A DNA stretch of 11,268 nucleotides from Microcaldota archaeon. GTDB lineage: Archaea; Micrarchaeota; Micrarchaeia; Norongarragalinales; CAINOH01. This document shows positions 5,694 through 11,268 of this stretch, piece after piece (positions within the stretch are counted from its first letter, which is position 1; each line of letters begins with the position of its first letter). A model generated the notes under the pieces. That model was not told the origin of the DNA. It did not search any database and saw only the letters and a program-made list of their open reading frames with translations. A program made the translations under genes and the position numbers. The stretch spans positions 1 to 11,268 of the forward strand of contig DAHXMR010000255.1 in assembly GCA_027371655.1 (NCBI GenBank), in the 5' to 3' direction.

Positions 5694-6851
5694 ATGAAGT
5701 TGCCGAATCCTTATTTGCATGATTACAAGCGGTTGATGGTTTTTCCGCTGGCTTTGCTTGCCTTCTCTATAGTGTCGCTCTTGTTTTTGTTCCCCCTAAA
5801 GCCGGGGGTGGATTTGAAGGGCGGGCTTCTTCTTCAGATTCAGACGAACGACGCGAATCCGAATGTTGCGGGCTTGCCTGCCGCGCTTTCGTCTTTTTCG
5901 GAGGACGTTTCGGTCCGCGTTTTCGACTCGCCGCTTGGGGGCAAGGGCGTGGAAGTGGAGCTTGGGAACAGCAAGTCTTTGGAGGCGGCGCAGTCGGCTT
6001 TGGCGGATTTGCATTCCTTGAACGACCAGTTGTCTTCGGTTGAGTTGAGTTTGCTTTCCGCGCGCGATTCTTCGGATCCCGCGGTTGCCGCGCGGTCGCC
6101 TGACTTGGAGAAGAAGGCTGCGTTGCTTTCGGCAGGCGTTTTGGCGAAGGCGCGGGAGGTTGTGCGCGATTCGGGTTCGCTGGAAACCGTGCCGTCCGAC
6201 GCGGAGTCTGCGGTTTCGGTTGCGGAAAAGGCGTTTGCGGACAGCCGCGAGGGTTACGTTGACAAGGTGCTTGCGGTGGTCAAGAAGTCGGTTTCCGTGC
6301 GCGAGTATTCGGTGAACGAGGTCGGTTCCAGCCTGAGCAAGTTTTTCCTCCAGCGCGCGGGCGATGTAATCCTGTGGTCGTTCCTGTTGTCGTCCATAAT
6401 TGTTTTCCTGGTTTTCCGTTCCGTTGTCCCGTCGATGGCGGTTATTTTCGGCGCCGTTGCTGACATTACGATTACCGCGGGGGTCATGGGCGTTTTGGGC
6501 ATTCCCATCACGCTTGCCTCGATTGCCGCGCTTATGATGCTTATCGGGTTTTCGCTGGATACGGACGTGATGCTTACGATGCGGGTGCTGAAGCGTTCGG
6601 AGGGCCACGCGTCGGAGCGGGCGTTCGAGTCGATGAAGACTGGTTTCATGATGAACTTCACGACAATCGCGGCGTTCGGCGTGCTGCTTGTATTGTCGGT
6701 CGTGCTCAACGTGCAGACTTACTTCCAGATTGGCGCGGTCGCGGTAATCGGCGCGTGCGCGGACTTTTTCGCAACGTGGGGCTTCAACGCGGTGCTGGTT
6801 TTGGACCACGCGGAGAAGCTTGAGAAAAAGAAGCTTGGGGCGCGCTTGTGA
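5694..6851 (+). CDS. secF: Protein translocase subunit SecF
   Basis: 385 residues from ATG 5694, chosen because the protein then starts MKLPNPYLHDYKRL before the first helix; an upstream TTG at 5610 would add 28 Cys/Arg/Phe-rich residues unlike the family. SecF and SecD together aid SecYEG-dependent export, in bacteria using the proton gradient; the archaeal energy source is less clear. TM1 spans ~14-34, then GVDLKGG (38-44). A long outside domain runs to ~223, then five more helices. The SecF signature FSLDTDVMLT at 286-295 is followed by RVLKR, close to archaeal SecF. The outside domain (~180 residues) is longer than usual, with a helical insert at ~92-200. secD starts 31 bases after the stop, so the two form an operon in the archaeal secF-first order. 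G/T-rich codon choice (TTG, GTT, TCG) contrasts with the C/A-rich genes at 1875-4344. Confidence 0.9.
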   Translation: MKLPNPYLHDYKRLMVFPLALLAFSIVSLLFLFPLKPGVDLKGGLLLQIQTNDANPNVAGLPAALSSFSEDVSVRVFDSPLGGKGVEVELGNSKSLEAAQSALADLHSLNDQLSSVELSLLSARDSSDPAVAARSPDLEKKAALLSAGVLAKAREVVRDSGSLETVPSDAESAVSVAEKAFADSREGYVDKVLAVVKKSVSVREYSVNEVGSSLSKFFLQRAGDVILWSFLLSSIIVFLVFRSVVPSMAVIFGAVADITITAGVMGVLGIPITLASIAALMMLIGFSLDTDVMLTMRVLKRSEGHASERAFESMKTGFMMNFTTIAAFGVLLVLSVVLNVQTYFQIGAVAVIGACADFFATWGFNAVLVLDHAEKLEKKKLGARL

Positions 6852-6882
6852 TTTTTTTATATGAACGAAGGTTTTTTGGGAA

Positions 6883-8541
6883 ATGTTTGATTTTGGCGTT
6901 TTGTTGAAGAATTGGCGCGTGCAGCTGTTTTTGGCGGTGATTGCCGTCTGCCTGGTTGCGGTTGCCGTGCACGGGGTTTCCGAGGGCATCGAGTTCAAGG
7001 GCGGCGTGCGCATTCCCATTTCTTTGGAGAAGGCGGTTGACGCGGCGACGATGGACCAGATGGTGGAAATGGTCAAGTTGCGCATCAACAAGTACGGCAT
7101 GTCGCAGGCCGTGGTGCGGCCGCTTGGGGACAGCCAGATAATAGTGGAGATTCCGCGGGCGGACGCCGAGGCGGTCAAGAGCGTGCAGCGCATCCTGCGC
7201 GAGCAGGGCCGGTTCGAGGCGATCATCGACGGCAAGGTCGCGCTGGACGGCTCGCAGATAATGCCGGGCGCAATCGGCGGGCCGCAGGGCGAGCGCGTTT
7301 ATGCGGATTCAACCGGGGCGTTCCGCTGGGAGCTTGCTTTTGCCGCCACTCGCGAGGGCGCGGAGCGCTTTTCAAAGGTGGCCCTCGGCAAGGGCGAGTA
7401 TCCGGTTTACATGTTTTTGGACAGGCCGCAGAATTCCATAGTTGTTTTGAAAAGGAGCCAGGTGCAGGTTTCCGGCAACGGGATTTTGGGCGCGGGCGGG
7501 GCGGAGGACGCGGTTCGCGCGGCGTTGCACGAGGAGGGCGCGGATATTCCATTGTTTTTCATAGAGGATTTGGAGCAGGGCACCGGGGTCGAGGAGTTGC
7601 TTGCGCTTGCAAAGAACGGTTCGGTTTCCAAGGCGATAGTCCCCGCGAATCTGAGCGTAACCAGCCCCAAGGCCGCGCTTGTGCTGTCGAAGGCGGGCTT
7701 GAACGTGTCCGAGTTTTCCTCCGATGATTTGACGCCTTCGATTTTCTCGCAGAAGCAGGGGTTGTCCCAGGCTGGCGCAAGCGCGTTTGTTTCCAAGTGG
7801 AAGGCCATCGGGCTTTTGTCCGGGCCGATTTTGAGCGCGAGCCTTGCCGACGGCACGGTGAACTCGTTTTACCAGGTGTCGGGAAGCGCAAGCGGCGCCA
7901 CCAGCGCGGAGCAGGAGAAGAACGCCAAGAACGAGATAAAGGAATTGAAGAGCGTTATTTCCGGCGGCCGCCTTCCGGTCAGCACCGTTGTGGGAAGCTC
8001 GTTCACCGTAGCGCCGACTTTGGGCGAAAAGTTTTTGGAGTACAGCTGGGTTGCCGTGGTGTTCGCGGTCATTGCGGTCAGCTTGGTCATAGTCGCGCGT
8101 TACGGCAGGCTGGAGCTTGCGCTTCCCATAATCCTGGTGAGTTCCGCAGAAATCCTCATCACGGTGACGATAATCGGCACCATAGGCACCCTCGACTTGA
8201 GCGCGATGGCCGGAATAATCTCCATGATGGGCTCGGGCGTGGACAACCAGATCATCCTCACGGACGAGCTTTTGCGCAAGAAGAGCGCGAACGAGGAGGA
8301 GATTGTGCGCAGCGAGGACCGCGAATTGAAGGAGCGCGTCAAGCGCGGGTTCAAGATAATTTTCACGACCGCCGGAGTCGCCATAGTGGCGATGCTTCCA
8401 CTGCTTTTGTCGGGAATAGTTGAGATAATGGGATTTGCGCTTTCCGTGATTTTGGGCGTGATTGTCGGCATTTCCATCACGCGGCCGGCGTACGCGGCGA
8501 TAGTGGAAAACGCGATCGCGTTGCACCCGCCCAAGCAATAA
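6883..8541 (+). CDS. secD: Protein translocase subunit SecD
   Basis: 552 residues; partner of SecF in the SecDF complex that pulls or releases exported chains on the outer face of the membrane. TM1 is at ~13-31, followed by GIEFKGGVRI (35-44), the paired motif to SecF's GVDLKGG. The P1-type domain (~55-150) has the family pattern MVKLRINKYGMSQAVVRPLG and IIVEIP. A second outside domain runs to ~385. Helices 2-6 lie in ~388-545, and GSGVDNQIILTDE (450-462) is the archaeal SecD signature in TM4. ATG 6883 follows a GGG only two bases upstream, a weak site, so translation may be coupled to secF. A GTG-started putative lipoprotein gene begins 31 bases after its stop. Confidence 0.92.
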   Translation: MFDFGVLLKNWRVQLFLAVIAVCLVAVAVHGVSEGIEFKGGVRIPISLEKAVDAATMDQMVEMVKLRINKYGMSQAVVRPLGDSQIIVEIPRADAEAVKSVQRILREQGRFEAIIDGKVALDGSQIMPGAIGGPQGERVYADSTGAFRWELAFAATREGAERFSKVALGKGEYPVYMFLDRPQNSIVVLKRSQVQVSGNGILGAGGAEDAVRAALHEEGADIPLFFIEDLEQGTGVEELLALAKNGSVSKAIVPANLSVTSPKAALVLSKAGLNVSEFSSDDLTPSIFSQKQGLSQAGASAFVSKWKAIGLLSGPILSASLADGTVNSFYQVSGSASGATSAEQEKNAKNEIKELKSVISGGRLPVSTVVGSSFTVAPTLGEKFLEYSWVAVVFAVIAVSLVIVARYGRLELALPIILVSSAEILITVTIIGTIGTLDLSAMAGIISMMGSGVDNQIILTDELLRKKSANEEEIVRSEDRELKERVKRGFKIIFTTAGVAIVAMLPLLLSGIVEIMGFALSVILGVIVGISITRPAYAAIVENAIALHPPKQ

Positions 8542-8571
8542 CTTTCTGGCATATAGGGAAAAAGAAGCGGT

Positions 8572-9321
8572 GTGGGTTTTTCGGTGTTTCAAAAACTCTT
8601 CTTTTGCTTTGCGCGCAATCGCGCCGCCTTGTTGTTTGTTGCCGCGGCGCTTGTGTTTTCGGGGTGCATTTCCGACGAGGGCGTTCCCCCCGCGCGCGGG
8701 CTTTCGCTTTCAAGCAGCGCGGTTTTCCCAATGTCGCAAACCGTTTTTTTGCAGTCCCGTGAAAACGCCAACTCGGTCGCGCTTGAGCTTTCCGCGGGAA
8801 AAATCCTGAAGGCCACGCATTTTTTGGAATACAAGTGCTGCTCCAACGTTTCCGTTGGCGCCAATTTTTCCAACGAGGGGGGCGTTCCTGTGATGACGCT
8901 TTTGGAAAAGGACTCCGGCACGCCCGCGGAAAGCGGTTCCCAGTGCGCAGGCGCGTGCGGATATTCGGTCGTGGCGTTTTTCGAGCCCGTTGACAAGGGC
9001 AGCTTCGTGCTTCGCGTGAACGGCGTGGAAAGCGCGTCTTCGCCGGCCAAAACCCTCGCCGAGGAATCGTTCGGCGTGCAGAACGGGGAGCTGGCCGTCA
9101 AATCCGAGGTTGGCGGTTCGATGCAGAAAAACTCGTGCACCCAGGACTCGGACTGCGTGAAATCCACCTGCTGCCACGCCTCGTCGTGCACCAACGCCAA
9201 ATCCGCGCCCGACTGCTCCGACGTTTACTGCACGCAGGAATGCCGCCCCGGCACGTTCGACTGCGGCGGCGGCTACTGCGCGTGCGACAAGGGAATGTGC
9301 GCCCAAGTGTTCACTAAATAA
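8572..9321 (+). CDS. Putative lipoprotein with C-terminal 12-Cys cluster
   Basis: 249 residues from GTG 8572; no upstream alternative keeps the signal peptide. The N-terminus has a basic patch (ARNR), a hydrophobic stretch LLFVAAALVF and a lipobox-like FSGC with Cys32 as the likely lipid anchor. Residues ~45-170 form a beta-rich domain with CC (~87-88) and a CAGAC pair. Residues 189-243 carry 12 Cys: 189, 195, 200, 201, 206, 215, 220, 224, 231, 236, 238 and 243, with core features SDCVKSTCC, CRPGTFDCG and YCACDKGMC. Similar Cys-cluster tails occur in archaeal and bacterial exported proteins of unknown role; by eye the pattern resembles an eight-cysteine-cluster type. It is close behind secD and probably co-transcribed. 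Disulfide-stabilised surface exposure is inferred. Confidence 0.8.
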   Translation: MGFSVFQKLFFCFARNRAALLFVAAALVFSGCISDEGVPPARGLSLSSSAVFPMSQTVFLQSRENANSVALELSAGKILKATHFLEYKCCSNVSVGANFSNEGGVPVMTLLEKDSGTPAESGSQCAGACGYSVVAFFEPVDKGSFVLRVNGVESASSPAKTLAEESFGVQNGELAVKSEVGGSMQKNSCTQDSDCVKSTCCHASSCTNAKSAPDCSDVYCTQECRPGTFDCGGGYCACDKGMCAQVFTK

Positions 9322-9357
9322 AAAAAGAAACCCGCCGCGGGCCTTCCTCATCCCGCG
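9319..9357 (-). terminator. Terminator between convergent genes
   Basis: CGCGGG (9336-9341) and CCCGCG (9352-9357) pair over 6 bp with a ten-base loop. On the minus strand the stem is followed by a G/C step and then a T-rich run (the A-run at 9319-9330 on the plus strand). This suits the minus-strand gene ending at 9378. The A-run starts inside the last codons of the plus-strand gene. Confidence 0.5.
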
Positions 9358-9377
9358 CAAAAAACCGGAAGAAATTT

Positions 9378-9902
9378 TTACTGTTTTTCTTCCTTGTGCG
9401 CCTTTTCAACGAGCTTTGCGCCTATTTCCGCGTGGCGCTTCAGTTTCTCGTTGAACTTCTGCAGTTCCTCGGGGGGAAGCACTTTTTGCAGCACGTAGTT
9501 GGTGTAGTCCTGCGAGGTCTGCGACGCGTCAAGGAGGCAGCTTTGCGCCTCTTCAAGCGACAGCCTTATTTCGTTGGGCTTCAGGATTTCGGCCGCAATC
9601 GGCGTGTATTTCAGGCAGACGTTCAAAATGTCCTGGAACGACTCCGCCATGACCTTGACCTCCGCGCACGAGGAGTACAATTCCTGCGACTGGATGGATT
9701 CCTCTATTTCGCCCTTGCAGTAAATCACGCCGGGCTCCTTGGTGAGCCTTGACACGGAGTCGACAAGCAGGTCGCGCACGGTTTTCTCGTCCGGGCCGTG
9801 GGCGTCGAAGTGCAAAAGCGCGAGCACCGCGCCTTCCTTGGCGGCCTTTTCGAACAGTGCGTCCAACTCCGCCTCGGAGACTTCCTTTTTGTCTTCAGCC
9901 AT
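9378..9902 (-). CDS. Conserved-looking hypothetical cytosolic protein
   Basis: 174 residues from ATG 9902; the frame extends upstream to another ATG at 9959, but the added residues (a Phe/Leu/Cys-rich stretch) look like non-coding leader. The product is not recognised. Seen: a charged N-terminal helix (1-22), a strand-like GAVLALLHFDAHG (24-36), a helix TVRDLLVDSVSRL (41-53), EPGVIYCKGEIEESI (56-70), a Cys-bearing strand SSCAEVKVMAESF (77-89), ILNVCLKYTPIAAEILKP (92-109), and a C-terminal helical Lys/Glu-rich region with VLPPEELQKFNEKL (141-154). There is no signal or membrane segment. The alternating alpha/beta pattern suggests a small globular fold, and Cys62, Cys79 and Cys96 are not spaced as a metal site. 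It follows the small zinc-ribbon gene by 66 bases on the same strand. Confidence 0.8.
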   Translation of the reverse strand: MAEDKKEVSEAELDALFEKAAKEGAVLALLHFDAHGPDEKTVRDLLVDSVSRLTKEPGVIYCKGEIEESIQSQELYSSCAEVKVMAESFQDILNVCLKYTPIAAEILKPNEIRLSLEEAQSCLLDASQTSQDYTNYVLQKVLPPEELQKFNEKLKRHAEIGAKLVEKAHKEEKQ

Positions 9903-9932
9903 TTTACAAAAGCACCATTGTTTCAAAAGCAC

Positions 9933-9956
9933 CGGGGCAATAAAATGCAAGCCCCG
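9933..9956 (-). promoter_or_regulatory. Hairpin with TATA-like loop between two minus-strand genes
   Basis: CGGGGC (9951-9956 on the minus strand) pairs with GCCCCG (9933-9938) over 6 bp; the 12-base loop contains TTTTATT. The loop lies about 40 bases ahead of ATG 9902, a fair TATA position, and the stem lies just after the stop of the zinc-ribbon gene. It could be a promoter, a weak terminator, or both. Confidence 0.3.
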
Positions 9957-9968
9957 CAATCCCAGGAA

Positions 9969-10127
9969 TCAGATTTTTTCCATGAACCCGTTTTTCAGCA
10001 CGAACCTGTGCGTGCGGTCGTGGCTGCATATGAACACGCCGTTTTCCTCGACAAGCCGTATACCGTACCCGTTGTCCGAAAAGCAGCGCCTGCAATTGTG
10101 CACTATCTCGTGCCCGACCTTGGTCAT
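9969..10127 (-). CDS. Small zinc-ribbon protein (52 aa)
   Basis: A 52-residue frame from ATG 10127 to TGA. The sequence opens MTKVGHEIVHNCRRCF and carries Cys12-x2-Cys15, then Cys34-x5-His40 (CSHDRTH), the layout of a one-zinc ribbon; His36 is an alternative ligand. Between the halves is a beta-like GYGIRLVEENGVFI, and the tail HRFVLKNGFMEKI is typical of compact Zn proteins. An AGAGG stands about 10 bases before the start. The metal-ligand spacing, balanced composition and clean start/stop argue for a real gene despite the size. The role is unknown; such proteins often bind nucleic acid or a ribosome or polymerase partner (inference). TTTTAAAA at 10187-10194 could be its TATA box. Confidence 0.72.
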   Translation of the reverse strand: MTKVGHEIVHNCRRCFSDNGYGIRLVEENGVFICSHDRTHRFVLKNGFMEKI

Positions 10128-10230
10128 GTTCAAAAACGCCTCTTTCTAAGGTGGATTCTGTTCAGCGGCATTATTGGGCGTTTGCCGTTTTAAAACAGTG
10201 TTGTTGGCTTCCGCGCGGGGTGCGCAAAGC

Positions 10231-10238
10231 AATAAAAG
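10231..10238 (+). promoter_or_regulatory. TATA-like box of the T2SSF gene
   Basis: AATAAAAG centred about 33 bases before ATG 10267 predicts transcription from near 10260, so the transcript would have almost no leader. This explains the missing ribosome-binding site and supports 10267 rather than an upstream in-frame start at 10174. Confidence 0.45.
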
Positions 10239-10266
10239 CGCGCGATTGCAAAACCGCGTTATACCG

Positions 10267-11121
10267 ATGGCGGGCGAAAGCTTTTCCGCCCTCGTCCGCA
10301 CCGTGGGCCAGAGGGCGGGTGCCGCGCGTTTCTTTTCACGCGATTCCCTGCTGCGCCTGCGCGGGAACATTTCGCAGGCCGCGCTGCCGTTCACGGCGCA
10401 GGAATTCCTCTCGTTCTCGCTTGCAGCCTCCGCCGCGGTTTCCCTGCTTGCATTCCCTTGCGCGCTGTTGGCGCTCGATTTTTTCGGCTCAGCGGCAGTT
10501 GGGCTTTTGCTTTTTTCCGCCTCGTTTTTCGCGCTTCTGAGGTTTCCCGCGCATCTTGCGAAAGCGCGGGGGGCGAGGATCGAGCGCGATTTGTCGGTTG
10601 CATTGCGCGCCGTGCACGCAAGCATGATGTTCAACCCCAATTTCGAGAAAAGCCTTGAGTTCGCAAGCCGCGGGGGCTTCGGCGAGCTTTCGGCCGAACT
10701 TTCGCGCGTTCTGCAGGACTGTTCGCGGGGGATGCCGATGAACGATGCATTGCGCGAATTCGGCGAGCGCGTGGACTCCGTCCACGCAAAGCGCGCCGCG
10801 GCGCAGCTGGCGTTCGCGTACGAATACGGCTTGACAGGCGAGGGCCTGCAAAAGCTCGCATCCGAGCTTTCGTCCATGCAGCGGGCGCAGGCGCGCGAGT
10901 TCGCGGCCAAGACCGCGTTTTCGGGAATGCTTTTCATAACCTCAAGCTGCATAATCCCCGCCTTTTTCTCGGCATACGCCTCGGTGGGCTCGCTTTTTTT
11001 GGACACGCGCCTTTCGCCCCAGGACGTTATGGCGGCGTTCCTGTTGGTGTTTCCCGCGATAAACGCGGCGATACTCCTTTTCGCCAAAAGCCGCTCGCCG
11101 CCGACAATAACGTCCGCATGA
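10267..11121 (+). CDS. Type II secretion system F domain protein (TadC/FlaJ-like), half-size
   Basis: 284 residues. T2SSF proteins are the polytopic platform of type IV pili, archaella and Tad pili; they sit over the assembly ATPase. Seen: two N-terminal helices (~45-68 and ~72-93), a basic turn (HLAKARGARIERD), one cytoplasmic helical domain to ~220 with the usual LSVALRAVHASM and an LxEFGxR-like ALREFGERVDSVHAKR, then two C-terminal helices (~222-245 and ~258-277). Archaeal FlaJ/ArlJ proteins commonly carry two such domains in ~500+ residues; this one has a single copy. The next gene starts 40 bases on and looks like the partner. No assembly ATPase or prepilin gene is in view. ATG 10267 fits the TATA-like box; the longer form would add an Arg/Ser-rich tail with no hydrophobic role. 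Confidence 0.82.
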   Translation: MAGESFSALVRTVGQRAGAARFFSRDSLLRLRGNISQAALPFTAQEFLSFSLAASAAVSLLAFPCALLALDFFGSAAVGLLLFSASFFALLRFPAHLAKARGARIERDLSVALRAVHASMMFNPNFEKSLEFASRGGFGELSAELSRVLQDCSRGMPMNDALREFGERVDSVHAKRAAAQLAFAYEYGLTGEGLQKLASELSSMQRAQAREFAAKTAFSGMLFITSSCIIPAFFSAYASVGSLFLDTRLSPQDVMAAFLLVFPAINAAILLFAKSRSPPTITSA

Positions 11122-11161
11122 TGAAATCCGCGCTAGGGGAAACTGGGGGTTTTCAACAAAA

Positions 11162-11268
11162 ATGTTCGAAGAGGAATTGGAACGAATCGGGCTTGCAATG
11201 CCGTTTGAAAAGGCCGTTGCCGCAATAGCCCTGGCGTCGTGTGCGTGCGCGGGCTTGGAATTCGCGTT
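11162..11268 (+). CDS. Start of a second membrane-platform gene (probable T2SSF partner), 3' end outside the window
   Basis: 35 codons are visible. The frame begins MFEEELERIGLAMPFEKAV and then turns hydrophobic with small residues (AAIALASCACAGLEF), as expected where the first helix of a T2SSF protein begins. GGGGG about 10-15 bases upstream is a poor ribosome-binding site. Its position directly after a half-size T2SSF gene suggests the second half of a split FlaJ/TadC pair. The assignment rests on context and the first residues only. Confidence 0.55.
   Translation, partial: MFEEELERIGLAMPFEKAVAAIALASCACAGLEFA

Noticed and set aside
5796..7235. Minus-strand open frame of 479 codons across secF and secD
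   Set aside because: It spans two real genes and their spacer, and its product is Arg/His/Asn-rich with no domain pattern.
7372..8592. Minus-strand open frame antisense to secD
   Set aside because: The product is an Arg/His/Tyr-rich shadow; SecD motifs are on the other strand.
10146..11087. Minus-strand open frame antisense to the T2SSF gene
   Set aside because: Ser/Ala/Arg-rich shadow without helices; the plus strand shows four membrane segments in the family order.

Overview
The window reads as archaeal chromosome of fairly high G+C. The evidence is: a tRNA gene split by two introns that both sit in bulge-helix-bulge (BHB) folds; TATA-like boxes roughly 20-45 bases ahead of genes; the archaeal gene order secF-secD; and an archaellum/pilus-type (T2SSF, FlaJ/TadC-like) membrane protein split into half-size genes. 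Small Cys-rich surface proteins and a bacterial-type cold-shock protein suggest a DPANN-type lineage (Diapherotrites or Micrarchaeota would fit), but that placement is inference.

Layout. 1-1707 (+): C-terminal two thirds of a CopA-type copper P-type ATPase. 1875-4344 (+): a two-gene cassette of exported proteins, a 585-residue surface protein with four tandem 4-Cys modules and a duplicated GWN domain, then a putative lipoprotein. 4445-4636 (+): cold-shock-domain protein with its own promoter and terminator. 4832-5206 (-): DUF1801/YdhG-like protein. 5251-5524 (-): tRNA-Leu(CAG) interrupted by a 46-nt intron at 37/38 and a 143-nt intron in the T-loop at 59/60; the 85-nt tRNA appears only when both are removed. 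5694-9321 (+): secF, secD and a Cys-rich putative lipoprotein in a close-packed cluster. 9378-10127 (-): a 174-residue hypothetical protein preceded by a 52-residue zinc-ribbon protein. 10267-11268 (+): a half-size T2SSF membrane protein and the start of a second gene that is probably the other half.

How it fits together. Most of the window serves the cell envelope: a metal exporter, three exported Cys-rich or Pro/Thr-rich proteins, the SecDF accessory complex of the Sec translocon and part of a type IV pilus/archaellum-like platform. The most unusual feature is the doubly interrupted tRNA-Leu. Its T-loop intron is longer than the mature tRNA and is packed with G/C-rich hairpins, so it could easily pass for a terminator or repeat, and the tRNA could be missed.
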